Shown piece after piece: positions 16,649-24,727 of a DNA stretch of 27,395 bases. Location: positions 1 through 27,395 of the forward strand of contig CAJTRT010000034.1 in NCBI GenBank assembly GCA_910579105.1. The letters are read 5' to 3'. Numbering within the stretch: position 1 is the first letter of the stretch; every line of letters starts with the position of its first letter. The notes below the pieces were generated by a model. It worked only from the letters and a program-made list of their open reading frames with translations, was not told where the DNA came from and did not search any database. The DNA is from an uncultured Muribaculaceae bacterium. Lineage in GTDB: Bacteria; Bacteroidota; Bacteroidia; Bacteroidales; Muribaculaceae. The translations under genes and the position numbers were made by a program.

Positions 16649-18673
16649 TCAGTACGGCCTGTTGCTCTGCAATCCGCCAGAGCCGAATCCTCCCCGGCGG
16701 TGGCTGTTGTTGTACTGCGAACCGTTGCCCCAGCCCCCCTGGTGGTCGTATGAGTCATCATATTCCTCGTCCTCCTCATCATCCTCGTCGCCTCGTCGCC
16801 GGGCGTCGCGTTCGGAGTTCTTGGGCTTGTTACGCTTGATCTCGTAGGGTTTCTGGAGGTCGACCGGTGTCTCGAAGAGGTTCCACTCCATCTCTATGTC
16901 CCAGTTCTTGCGCAGGTTGAGCTTCTTGGGGAGATAGAACACGTCCTCGGGCTGGAGGGAGTCGGCGACATTTCCGGTTGTCCACTCCCCGTCGCCGTCG
17001 CTGTCTATGAAGGCGCGGGCGTAGTATGTGCCGGGGGTGACGTAGTGGAACACGGCGGAGTTCCCGCTGACCTTCACGGCGGCCTGCGGGCGGTCGGAAC
17101 CGTCGAGCAGCTCGACCACGACACCAGCCGAGTCGGGCACCAGGCCGGCATCGCCGATAGTGAAGGATATCGTGCCGTAGTCCTCTGGCTGCTTCGTTGT
17201 GAAATTATGCTCGAAGTCCTTGTTATATACCCCGTAGATGTTTCGGATCGCCATGGAGTCGGCGGTGAAGCGGTACTTGGTGCCAGGCATCCATAGGGAC
17301 GACAGCACCAGCCGTCGCACAGAAGCGGTGTCGGGTCCAAGCGACCATTCCTTGACGGGACGCCACACGGTGTCGGCAGTCCATTCGAGACGCAAGCCGA
17401 GTGTGTCGACCTCTCCCAGGGGCTCCGGAAACTCGAACACGGCGGGGAGATGGAGGTCCTGCGAGGAACTGCTGACGGTCTTTATGTCGAGCAGGGGCAC
17501 AGGGGGCGGAAGCGTGTCGGCCTCCTCCTTCTTTTTCTCTTTCTCCTTCTTTCGCTTGACGCGGTTGAAGAGTTTCAGGGTATCGGTCTGCCACACGAGG
17601 TTGTCGAGGGTGTCGGTCTTGCGGTAACGGGCCTCCACAAGCAGCGAGTCCTGGGCCACCAAAGCCGTGTCGCGCAGCCAGTAGACCAGCGAGTCGCGTT
17701 CCGGCCGCGTCTCGATCACCGACAGCTCGTCGAGCAGCCTCCCCTCCCTTGGGCCGTTGAGAATCCTTACTACCGGCATGGAGTCGAGCGCCGCTCCGAA
17801 TTTCAGCAGCACCACGCGCGGCTCCGGGCGGGAGTTGTCGCGGAGGTACTGCGCCTTGTAGTTCTCGTTGAACCACGTCAGCAGCAGGTCGTCGGGGAGG
17901 TAGCGGGTTCCCTGGCGCACGACCAGGGAGTCGGAACCGTCGGAGGCGCGCAGGGTGTCGGTGACCTCCACGGCCTCGGTATAGGGTGATACCTCGACGG
18001 GGTAGAAAGCGATGTTTTCCGAGCGGTCCCAGTGCCAGTCGCGGTTGCGGTCGTCGATGGCGTAGACGCGGTAACGGCCGGGCTTGAGGTTGCGGATGGT
18101 GAACTGGCCGCTCTGGTTGGTCTTGGCGACACGTTCCAGGGGGAGGGTCGTCAGCGCCGTGTCGGCCGGTTCGCAGTAGACCCCGACGACCATTCCCTGC
18201 GCCGGTTCGAGGGTGCGGGCCTCAAAAACCATACCTGATACGCGGAGAGTGTCGATCTGGTCGCCGGTGGAGAAGTCCAGGGCGAACCCGTCGAGGATGT
18301 TCCCCTCGTTGAGGTCGCGCACCGCGTCGGAGAAATCGATGGTGTAGGTGGTGTTGGGGAGCAAGGTGTCGCGCAGCTCCACGCTCACCTTCCTGCCGTT
18401 GGCGCGGATCTGCGGCGGCTGCTTCTGCGCCGGTGAGACTACAACCTTGTTGCCCGGGTCGTCGAGCTTGATGTTCTCGTCGAACACGATCTCCAGATGG
18501 TCGCTGTTGAAGTTCAGCGCGCCGGGGGCCGGATTGGAGCGCACATACACGGGGGGTTCCTTGTCGCGGGGGCCGCCGTTGGGACGGCCGATCGAGGCGC
18601 ACGCGGCCGTGAGCAGTCCCAAGACCGCCCACAGGAGCATCATCATTCCCCCGCCACGTTTCCCTGCGCGCAT
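16649..18673 (-). CDS. Lipoprotein with N-terminal Ig-like (Big_5) domain and low-complexity tail
   Basis: Probable outer- or inner-membrane lipoprotein of unknown function, 674 aa from the chosen ATG. A signal peptide with lipobox LTAAC places the lipidated Cys at residue 25. An Ig-like Big_5 domain covers about 39-137 (PAPGALNFNSDHLEIVFDEN, then TTYTIDFSDAVRDLNEG). A carboxypeptidase-regulatory-like segment (GQFTIRNLKPGRYRVYAIDD) is near 189-208. A Lys/Glu run is at about 373-384. The last 52 residues (623-674) are an acidic run (DEDDEEDEEYDD) followed by Gly/Asn/Tyr/Arg-rich sequence. The open frame extends 11 codons to a GTG at 18706, but the ATG at 18673 gives the better signal peptide. 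It lies downstream of tRNA-Arg. Confidence 0.85.
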   Translation of the reverse strand: MRAGKRGGGMMMLLWAVLGLLTAACASIGRPNGGPRDKEPPVYVRSNPAPGALNFNSDHLEIVFDENIKLDDPGNKVVVSPAQKQPPQIRANGRKVSVELRDTLLPNTTYTIDFSDAVRDLNEGNILDGFALDFSTGDQIDTLRVSGMVFEARTLEPAQGMVVGVYCEPADTALTTLPLERVAKTNQSGQFTIRNLKPGRYRVYAIDDRNRDWHWDRSENIAFYPVEVSPYTEAVEVTDTLRASDGSDSLVVRQGTRYLPDDLLLTWFNENYKAQYLRDNSRPEPRVVLLKFGAALDSMPVVRILNGPREGRLLDELSVIETRPERDSLVYWLRDTALVAQDSLLVEARYRKTDTLDNLVWQTDTLKLFNRVKRKKEKEKKKEEADTLPPPVPLLDIKTVSSSSQDLHLPAVFEFPEPLGEVDTLGLRLEWTADTVWRPVKEWSLGPDTASVRRLVLSSLWMPGTKYRFTADSMAIRNIYGVYNKDFEHNFTTKQPEDYGTISFTIGDAGLVPDSAGVVVELLDGSDRPQAAVKVSGNSAVFHYVTPGTYYARAFIDSDGDGEWTTGNVADSLQPEDVFYLPKKLNLRKNWDIEMEWNLFETPVDLQKPYEIKRNKPKNSERDARRRGDEDDEEDEEYDDSYDHQGGWGNGSQYNNSHRRGGFGSGGLQSNRPY

Positions 18674-18738
18674 ATCACATATAGGTGTTAAAGGCTGCCC
18701 GGCCACAATCCGCCAGACAGCCTGTCTTGTTGTCGTTG

Positions 18739-18810
18739 TACCCCGGAGCAGAATCGAACTGCTATCAAATGTTTAGGAAACATCTATTCTATCCGTTGAA
18801 CTACCAGGGC
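18739..18810 (-). tRNA. tRNA-Arg (anticodon CCT)
   Basis: The minus strand folds into a full cloverleaf of 72 bases. The acceptor stem GCCCTGG pairs with CCGGGGT (two wobble pairs), the D-arm is GTTC...GAAT, the anticodon stem GATGT pairs with ACATT around the loop TTCCTAA, and the T-stem AGCAG pairs perfectly with CTGCT around TTCGATT. The anticodon CCT reads AGG arginine codons. The discriminator base is A and no CCA is encoded. It lies between folA (stop 31 bases upstream) and the lipoprotein gene. Confidence 0.95.
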
Positions 18811-18818
18811 GGATGGCG

Positions 18819-18849
18819 CGAAGTTACGCATTATTTCCGATTATAGCAA
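18819..18849 (-). promoter_or_regulatory. Candidate Bacteroidota promoter of tRNA-Arg
   Basis: On the minus strand TTG (18849-18847) is separated by exactly 20 bases from TAACTTCG (18826-18819), one base from the -7 consensus TAnnTTTG. Initiation a few bases beyond the -7 box would fall at about 18811-18814, right at the tRNA 5' end (18810). The TTG overlaps the last codons of folA. Spacing and position together make this the best-supported promoter in the window. Confidence 0.55.
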
Positions 18850-19362
18850 TTCCCCCGCGCCACAAATTTTCCTGCCGTAGGTGACAAAGGAGTATTCCAG
18901 GCCGGTGCGGTCGTCAGGAATGCGGGGGGCGCGGGAGGTCTCGACCCATACGGCTGGGTCGGGGCGGTCGAGGAAGGTGTCGGCATCGGGGGGCGTGGGG
19001 GCGTGGATTTCGGTCAGGCAGAGGCGGTCGGCCAGGGGGAACGCCTGGCGGTAGACCTCCCCTCCCCCGATGACGAACACCTCGCGGCCGTCGGAAGCGG
19101 CCAGCGAGAGCGCCGCCGGGAGGTCTGAGGCGGTCTCTATCCCGGGCGCGGAATAGCCGGGCCGGCGCGTCACGACTATGTTGCGCCGACCGGGGAGCGC
19201 CCCCTTGGGGAGCGATTCGAAAGTCTTGCGCCCCATCACCAGGGAACCGCCCATCGTGAGTTCCTTGAAATGGCGCAAGTCGGCACTGACATGATACAGG
19301 AGGTCGCCGCGGCGCCCGATGGCGTAGCGGTCAGGCGTGACGGCTGCTATTATGGTGATCAT
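18841..19362 (-). CDS. folA: Dihydrofolate reductase
   Basis: NADPH-dependent enzyme that regenerates tetrahydrofolate after thymidylate synthesis. The 173 aa product shows MITIIAAVTPDRYAIGRRGD at 1-20, the substrate-binding acidic residue Asp28 in HVSADLRHFK, the NADPH-binding MGRKTFESLP at 43-52, RRNIVVTRR at 59-67 and IGGGEVYRQ at 98-106. The ATG at 19362 overlaps the TGA of thyA (ATGA), which suggests translational coupling. The same frame stays open for 185 codons upstream, antisense in character to nothing but out of frame with thyA; that Arg/Pro-rich extension is not DHFR. GRRGDL replaces the common GRNGDL and HVS the common HIP, minor changes. Confidence 0.95.
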   Translation of the reverse strand: MITIIAAVTPDRYAIGRRGDLLYHVSADLRHFKELTMGGSLVMGRKTFESLPKGALPGRRNIVVTRRPGYSAPGIETASDLPAALSLAASDGREVFVIGGGEVYRQAFPLADRLCLTEIHAPTPPDADTFLDRPDPAVWVETSRAPRIPDDRTGLEYSFVTYGRKICGAGELL

Positions 19363-20153
19363 ACTGAAACTGTTGCCTTTATATGCGGATGAGGGTCGTA
19401 GCCTTCGAGACGGAAATCCTCGTACTTGAAATCGAATATGTTCTTCACCTCCGGGTTGATGACCATCCGGGGGAGCGGGCGCGGCTCGCGGGAGAGCTGC
19501 TCGGCCACCTGCTCGAAGTGGTTGTTGTAGATATGGGCGTCGCCGAGGGTGTGGACGAACTCGCCGGGACGAAGGCCGCAAACCTGGGCCACCATCATCG
19601 TCAGCAGGGCGTAGGACGCGATGTTGAACGGCACGCCGAGGAAGGTATCGGCCGAGCGCTGGTAGAGTTGCAGCGACAGCCTGCCCTGGGCGACGTAGAA
19701 CTGGAAGAACGCATGGCAGGGGGGCAGGTTCATGTTCTTGATGTCGGCCACGTTCCAGGCGCTGACTATGATGCGGCGCGAGTCGGGGTCGCGCTTTATC
19801 GTCTCGACCGCCTCGCTGACCTGGTCGATGAAGCCACCGTCGTAGTCGGGCCACGAGCGCCACTGGTAGCCGTAGATATGGCCGAGGTTCCCGTCCGGGT
19901 CGGCCCACTCGTTCCATATGCGCACCCCGCGGTCCTGGAGGTAGCGGGCGTTGGTGTCCCCTTTCAGGAACCAGAGCAGTTCGTAGATGATTGATTTCAG
20001 GTGCAGCTTCTTGGTGGTCAGCAAGGGGAAACCCTCCTCGAGGTCGAAGCGCGTCTGGTAGCCGAACACGCTGCGCGTGCCGGTGCCGGTGCGGTCGCCT
20101 TTCTGCACGCCGTTATCCATTATGTGCCGTAGCAGATCGAGATATTGTCGCAT
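19359..20153 (-). CDS. thyA: Thymidylate synthase ThyA
   Basis: Converts dUMP to dTMP using methylene-tetrahydrofolate, which leaves dihydrofolate for FolA next door. From the ATG at 20153 the product is 264 aa, the same length as E. coli ThyA, and starts MRQYLDLLRHIMDNG. RTGTGT is at 21-26, the phosphate and catalytic region PPCHAFFQFY places the nucleophile at Cys146, and RRIIVSAWNV is at 126-135. A GTG at 20177 would add 8 residues and overlap the stop of the upstream polyferredoxin gene; homology favours the ATG. It overlaps folA by 4 bases. Confidence 0.96.
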   Translation of the reverse strand: MRQYLDLLRHIMDNGVQKGDRTGTGTRSVFGYQTRFDLEEGFPLLTTKKLHLKSIIYELLWFLKGDTNARYLQDRGVRIWNEWADPDGNLGHIYGYQWRSWPDYDGGFIDQVSEAVETIKRDPDSRRIIVSAWNVADIKNMNLPPCHAFFQFYVAQGRLSLQLYQRSADTFLGVPFNIASYALLTMMVAQVCGLRPGEFVHTLGDAHIYNNHFEQVAEQLSREPRPLPRMVINPEVKNIFDFKYEDFRLEGYDPHPHIKATVSV

Positions 20154-20173
20154 TTCGTGGTGGTTCTTGTGGT

Positions 20174-21628
20174 TCACATTATGCCGCCGACCCTTATGGC
20201 TTTCACGGGTTTAGCCGGGCAGCGGTACTGGCACGCCCCGCAGCCTATGCACAGCGAGGTGTCGATTTTCGGGACGAGGCCGCTCATAGCTCCCTGCGGG
20301 GCGACGCTCCCTGCCGGACGCTCTACCATGGTGATCGCGCCGCGGGGACAGGCGCGGGCACACATGCCGCACCCCACGCAGTCGGCCCACTCGGCCGCCG
20401 CGCGGCCTATGATGAATATATGTTTCTCGTCGGGGGTAAGCGGCTGGAGAGCCTCGGCCGGGCAGACCTCGGTGCAGACCACGCAGTCGTAGAGGCAGAA
20501 AGAGCGGTCGTAGTCCATGACGGGGTGGAGCATATGAAGCCACCCGAACTGCCCGGCGGAGGGCTTGATGACCTTCTGCGGGCAGTGGGCCACGCAGAGG
20601 CCGCACCCGGTGCAACGCTCGAGGAATTCCCGCATGCTGCGGCGCCCGGGAGGGGCTATGGGACGTAGCGCCGGACCGGCACTGCCGGAATCTCGTGTCT
20701 TCCCCGCCAGGGCGTCAAGCGCGGGAGCGGCGGCGAGAAGCATTCCGGTAGCCATGAACCGGCGGCGGTCGATTTTCACCGCCGCGGAGGATGCCGCCGG
20801 ACTTTGCACCCGCTGCATGAGAGGGATGGAGAGTTTTTTGCGGTTGACGGTGTAGCGGATGGCCTTCTCCCTGCACGCGGCGACGCAGTTGAAGCACATG
20901 ACGCAGCGCGAGCCGTCGACTATGTGGTCGGCCTGGTCGATGCACTCGCTCTTGCACACGCGGCCGCAGGCGCCGCAGTTGACGCACAGGTCGGTGTCGA
21001 TGTCGAAGTGGAACCAGGAATAGCGGCTAAGCAGACTGAGCGACGACCCTACGGGGCAGAGCGTGTTGCAGTAAAGTCTCCCGCGCCAGGCGGCCACAGC
21101 CCCTATGCCGAAGAGCGTCAGCAACGCCACGACGAACGCCGCGGCCGACGCGACGACCACCGGGTCGCCCTGGAACACCCCGACAAGGGGGTTGGCGAGC
21201 TGCGACATCACGCGCCCGAAGGCGCTGTACGGGTCGAAAAGCGCCAGCAGCACCGTGATTCCGGCACACGCGGCTCCCGCGACGGCGCCGAGCCATATGT
21301 AGCGGAGCCGGTTCTTAGGGCGCGAGTAGCGGTAGCGGTTACGGAACGCCTGTTTCCTGGTGAGCCGGCGCAGGCGCGCGAAAACATCCTGCATGGCACC
21401 CATCGGGCAGAACCACGAGCAATAGAGGCGGCCGAACACGAGCGTCAGGGCCGCCCAGGCCACCAGCGCCGACGTGCAGCCGGCAAGCGCCAGCGGCACA
21501 ATCTGCAACCGCGCCGCCCATCCCAGCGATAAGGCGGCCTCGGCAGAGAGCGCGGTGAACAATGCGCAGCAGACCGCCAGTATGGAGAGAGACACGGCGA
21601 CGCGAGCCCGTTTCAACCACGCGCCCAT
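20174..21628 (-). CDS. Membrane polyferredoxin resembling a NapH-NapG fusion
   Basis: Predicted membrane electron-transfer protein, 484 aa from the ATG at 21628. The N-terminal half is NapH-like: four membrane segments at about 10-27, 42-65, 110-130 and 158-180, with the family motifs YCSWFCP (69-75) and YCNTLCP (186-192), then two ferredoxin motifs, CVNCGACGRVC at 215 and CVMCFNCVAAC at 242. At 287-308 a Tat-like signal follows (DRRRFM, hydrophobic stretch, ALA). The C-terminal part is NapG-like with four more motifs starting at 339, 378, 417 and 460. The frame continues 27 codons to an ATG at 21709, but a perfect -7 box at 21724-21717 would put that ATG at the transcript start. Donor and acceptor are unknown; no nitrate reductase is nearby. 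Confidence 0.85.
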   Translation of the reverse strand: MGAWLKRARVAVSLSILAVCCALFTALSAEAALSLGWAARLQIVPLALAGCTSALVAWAALTLVFGRLYCSWFCPMGAMQDVFARLRRLTRKQAFRNRYRYSRPKNRLRYIWLGAVAGAACAGITVLLALFDPYSAFGRVMSQLANPLVGVFQGDPVVVASAAAFVVALLTLFGIGAVAAWRGRLYCNTLCPVGSSLSLLSRYSWFHFDIDTDLCVNCGACGRVCKSECIDQADHIVDGSRCVMCFNCVAACREKAIRYTVNRKKLSIPLMQRVQSPAASSAAVKIDRRRFMATGMLLAAAPALDALAGKTRDSGSAGPALRPIAPPGRRSMREFLERCTGCGLCVAHCPQKVIKPSAGQFGWLHMLHPVMDYDRSFCLYDCVVCTEVCPAEALQPLTPDEKHIFIIGRAAAEWADCVGCGMCARACPRGAITMVERPAGSVAPQGAMSGLVPKIDTSLCIGCGACQYRCPAKPVKAIRVGGIM

Positions 21629-21716
21629 TCCTGTATTCCTATGTTTCCTTCTCGCTGTCACTTTATTGCGCAACCATACCGCAAGGAACGGGGAAATCAC
21701 TCCCTCCATTCACCTG

Positions 21717-21724
21717 CAAATATA
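21717..21724 (-). promoter_or_regulatory. Promoter -7 box before the polyferredoxin-thyA-folA operon
   Basis: TATATTTG on the minus strand matches the Bacteroidota -7 consensus TAnnTTTG exactly, in the 85-base gap between the polyferredoxin open frame and queC. No TTTG lies at the normal -33 position, so the match is partial. Transcription would begin near 21711, leaving a leader of about 80 bases before the ATG at 21628. The local sequence is AT-rich compared with its neighbours. Confidence 0.5.
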
Positions 21725-21794
21725 CGGATTTATCGCGAATCAGCGGGAGTGGCGGGCAAAATAACGTCCGGCGGAGGCGCGGTCAGTCGCAGAG

Positions 21795-22457
21795 TCAGTC
21801 GTAGTCGGCGGGATCGAGCCCCGCGGCGGCCAGTGCCTCGTGGCGCTCGACGCAGGTGCCGCAGGTGCCGCAGTGCGCGGCCCCGCCGCGATAGCAGCTG
21901 TATGTGTGGCGGTAGTCGATGCCCAGGGCGACGCCGCGGCGGCAGATCTCGGCCTTGGTGAGGTCGGTGTAGGGACATTCGAGGCGTATGCCCGCATAGG
22001 TGCCAAGGCGCATGGCCTCACCCATCGCGCCCACGAAGGCGCCCCGGCAGTCGGGATAGATAGCGTGGTCACCGCCATGGTTGGCGAGCATGACCGCCGA
22101 CAGCCCGCGGCTCTCGGCAAGCCCGGCGGCCACGGCGAGCATGATGCCGTTGCGGAACGGCACGACAGTCGAGCGCATGTTCTCGTCGGCGTAATGCCCC
22201 GATGGGATGTCGTCGGCACCGCTCAGGAGCGAGCTTTCAAAATAGCGCCCCATGAAATCAAGGGGAATCTCCAGGTGCTCTATGCCGAGCCGGGCGCAGT
22301 TATAGCGCGCGCACCCGGCCTCGCGTCCGTTATGGTTCGAACCATAGTGGAACGTGACCGCCAGCGCAATACGGTCGCGGTACTCGTAGAGCATCGTCGT
22401 TGAATCCATGCCGCCGGAAAGCACCAGCAGCGCGTCTTTTTTATCCATATCCTCCAT
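21795..22457 (-). CDS. queC: 7-cyano-7-deazaguanine synthase QueC
   Basis: ATP-dependent enzyme that converts 7-carboxy-7-deazaguanine to preQ0 on the way to the tRNA base queuosine. The 220 aa protein has the PP-loop LSGGMDST at 13-20, a VVPFRNGIML segment at 98-107, and zinc ligands Cys188, Cys196, Cys199 and Cys202 in the pattern CX7CX2CX2C. All are intact. It begins 5 bases after queF, which uses its product. An ATG three codons in (22448) is an alternative start. Confidence 0.96.
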   Translation of the reverse strand: MEDMDKKDALLVLSGGMDSTTMLYEYRDRIALAVTFHYGSNHNGREAGCARYNCARLGIEHLEIPLDFMGRYFESSLLSGADDIPSGHYADENMRSTVVPFRNGIMLAVAAGLAESRGLSAVMLANHGGDHAIYPDCRGAFVGAMGEAMRLGTYAGIRLECPYTDLTKAEICRRGVALGIDYRHTYSCYRGGAAHCGTCGTCVERHEALAAAGLDPADYD

Positions 22458-22462
22458 AGGGT

Positions 22463-22942
22463 TCAGATGTTTTCGAGAGCGCGGTCCATAGCCGCGGCCA
22501 TCCGGGAGGCGAGCAGCCCCTGGTGGTCGGGGTCGGCGTGGTTGGCGAAGGGGTGTATGGCGATGCCGCCGCGGGGAGTGAACACCCCCAGCACCTCGAT
22601 ATATTTCGGATCCATGAGCCTCACGAGGTCCTTCATTATGATGTTCACGCAGTCCTCGTGGAAGTCGCCGTGGTTGCGGAACGAGAAGAGATAGAGCTTG
22701 AGGCTCTTGCTCTCGACCATACGTTCGCGGGGTATGTAGCTGATGATGATCCGGGCGAAGTCGGGCTGCCCTGTCTTGGGGCAGAGCGATGTGAACTCCG
22801 GGCAGTTGAACGTCACGAGGTACTCGTTCTCCGGGTGCTTGTTCGGAAAGGTCTCGAGCACTTCGGGAGCGTAGTCCGAGGGGTAGCGGGAGGCGGTGTC
22901 GCCCAGGAGGCTGACGCCGCGTAGTTCTTCTTCGGTGCGCAT
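22463..22942 (-). CDS. queF: NADPH-dependent preQ0 reductase QueF
   Basis: Reduces the nitrile of preQ0 to preQ1, the step after QueC. This is the short, single-domain (YkvM-like) form at 159 aa. The nucleophile is Cys54 in FTSLCPKTGQPD, with Asp61 as proton donor, and the QueF signature ESKSLKLY lies at 77-84. FHEDCVN at 94-100 is the zinc/folate-fold region of the tunnelling-fold superfamily. It starts 5 bases after the C69 peptidase gene ends and 5 bases before queC, so all three are probably one transcript. queD and queE are not in the window. Confidence 0.96.
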   Translation of the reverse strand: MRTEEELRGVSLLGDTASRYPSDYAPEVLETFPNKHPENEYLVTFNCPEFTSLCPKTGQPDFARIIISYIPRERMVESKSLKLYLFSFRNHGDFHEDCVNIIMKDLVRLMDPKYIEVLGVFTPRGGIAIHPFANHADPDHQGLLASRMAAAMDRALENI

Positions 22943-22947
22943 AGAGT

Positions 22948-24594
22948 TTACTTGTATTCTATCGTCTTAACTTTCAGGCGGTCGCCGGTCTCCTTCACTA
23001 TGTTCTCGAAATAGCGGCCATCGTCGTAGCCTCCAAACTCGGGATAGGCCGGAATCCCCTCGGGGGTGCGCAGGAAGCTGCCGTCGGGGTTCTGCTTCTT
23101 GATGTTGCCGTCCATGAATTTCACGAACAGGTATTCCGCCAGGCCGCGGTAGGCGTCGGTGGCCTTCTTTGCCCATATGTCGGCGAGGTCCTGGGTGAGG
23201 GAGGCGGCAGTCTCCTCGTCGAAGGCGGGAATCTGCTCGATGGCCACGGCCACGTCAACCGCGATCGAGTCCTCGAGCGACTTCTGCACCTTGCGTATAT
23301 CGGGAATCATCTGCGAGTAGCGGTTGTAGGCCTGGTTGGCCACGAGGTTGTTCATCCAGAAATTCGACCCGCGGTCGAACGTGTTGGTGTCGCCCGGGCC
23401 GAGCTCGCGGGGCGCGCGGGCCACGGAACAGAACACCGGGAGGTAGACGCAGGTGTTGGCGTCGTCGGTGCCGAACCAGAGGAGGCCGCGGAGGTATTCG
23501 GGAAGGTCGCCGCGCATCTGGGCCACGAACGAGAAGCCGGTCTGCTGGGTGGCGATGGCGCGCTCGTGGGTGTACTCCTCGCCGTCGACCTTGAAGGTCA
23601 TAGGCCGCCAGCGGTAAGGCACCGCGTAGGGCCCGGCGCCGACGTCGAGCGTCATATCGAAAGGCGTGCCCTCGAAATGGTCGCGCATGGCCTCCTTCAT
23701 GTCGGCGGCGGTCAGGGGCTTGTCGGGCTTCACCCACAGTGGCATCGGCTCACCCTGCGCCTTGTTGATCCACGGCAGATAGGCGTCCATGCCGGAAGCG
23801 TGGCGGTTGAAGTAGGACCACACGCGGGCGTCGCAGCCGCGGAGCGCCCCGAAGTCGGTCACGGCATATGCCTTTGAGAAGTCGAACTCCTCGTCGTTAC
23901 CGTCGAAATACCCCTGCTCGCGGGCGAAGGAGATTACGTCGGGCGAGTAAATGGTGCCGGGGTCATCGGCGAGGGGGAACTTGTGGATGCGGGGATGGTT
24001 GGCATGGCCCGAGATGCAGCCGTCGGGCACGCGGCGCGCCACCCAGACGGCATCCTTGGCTTTCTTTCCCTTGCCGATGAGGTCCATGATCCACACCTGG
24101 TCGGCATCGGCTATGGTGAACGATTCGCCGGAGCTGGCGTAGCCGTGCTCCTTGACCAGATCCGTCATAACCTTTATTGCCTCCGGGGCTGTCTTCGCGC
24201 GCTGCAAGGTGACGTAGATCAGCGAACCGTAGTCGATAAGGCCGCTCCCCTCCAGCTCCTCGCGGCCTCCCCAAGTGCTCTCGGCAATGGTCAGGCCGTG
24301 CTCGTTCATATTGCCTATCGTGGCGTATGTGTGTTCCACCTCGGGGATGTCGCCGAGATACTTGTGGGTGTCCCACTCGACGATCCGGCGCTTGTCGCCT
24401 TTCTTATGGTCGGCCGCCGGCTGGGAATACAGCTCGCCGTAAAGGTTGTGGCTGTCGGCCGCGTAGGTCACCATCACCGAACCGTCGGCGGTGGCCCCCT
24501 TGGCCGCGATCAGACTGGTGCAGGCGGCCGCGTCCAGCGCTCCCGCCACCAAAACTGCCGCCATAGCCGCGGCAAGGCACTTCCTTGTCATCAT
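22948..24594 (-). CDS. Secreted C69-family peptidase (dipeptidase, Ntn-hydrolase)
   Basis: Exported peptidase of family C69 (PepD-like). A signal peptide covers about residues 1-24 (MMTRKCLAAAMAAVLVAGAL, then DAAA), and Cys25 in ACTSLIAAKGATADGSV is the expected N-terminal nucleophile exposed after cleavage, as in Ntn hydrolases. Other family landmarks are NEHGLTIAEST at about 97-107, GESFTIADADQVWIMDL at 156-172 and GHANHPRIHKF at about 195-205. The 548 aa length fits secreted Bacteroidales members. The likely role is hydrolysis of dipeptides in the periplasm or outside the cell. It is the first gene of a probable operon with queF and queC, an association with no obvious biochemical logic. 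Confidence 0.92.
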   Translation of the reverse strand: MMTRKCLAAAMAAVLVAGALDAAACTSLIAAKGATADGSVMVTYAADSHNLYGELYSQPAADHKKGDKRRIVEWDTHKYLGDIPEVEHTYATIGNMNEHGLTIAESTWGGREELEGSGLIDYGSLIYVTLQRAKTAPEAIKVMTDLVKEHGYASSGESFTIADADQVWIMDLIGKGKKAKDAVWVARRVPDGCISGHANHPRIHKFPLADDPGTIYSPDVISFAREQGYFDGNDEEFDFSKAYAVTDFGALRGCDARVWSYFNRHASGMDAYLPWINKAQGEPMPLWVKPDKPLTAADMKEAMRDHFEGTPFDMTLDVGAGPYAVPYRWRPMTFKVDGEEYTHERAIATQQTGFSFVAQMRGDLPEYLRGLLWFGTDDANTCVYLPVFCSVARAPRELGPGDTNTFDRGSNFWMNNLVANQAYNRYSQMIPDIRKVQKSLEDSIAVDVAVAIEQIPAFDEETAASLTQDLADIWAKKATDAYRGLAEYLFVKFMDGNIKKQNPDGSFLRTPEGIPAYPEFGGYDDGRYFENIVKETGDRLKVKTIEYK

Positions 24595-24673
24595 ATTCTT
24601 ATCAGGTTAAGCACTATATTATGCGATTATGCGGCAAGCGCGCCGACGGCACAACCCACCTTAACCCAATAAC

Positions 24674-24687
24674 GCAGACTTGTCTGC
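24674..24687. repeat. Short perfect dyad upstream of the C69 peptidase gene
   Basis: GCAGAC and GTCTGC form a perfect 6-bp inverted repeat around TT, about 80 bases upstream of the peptidase ATG. The size suits a dimeric regulator site, but the location relative to any promoter is unknown and chance cannot be excluded. Confidence 0.3.
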
Positions 24688-24727
24688 TAAAATTGCGGCA
24701 ACTGCGAAAAAATCACCCGGATTGTAC

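Noticed and set aside
19363..19917. 185-codon N-terminal extension of the dihydrofolate reductase frame
   Set aside because: It lies out of frame inside thyA, is extremely Arg/Pro-rich and has no family match. The DHFR homology begins exactly at the ATG at 19362.
20174..21628. Part of a periplasmic nitrate reductase (Nap) operon
   Set aside because: No catalytic NapA, NapB or NapD gene is present. The neighbours are queC and thyA, so only the family resemblance to NapH and NapG is kept.
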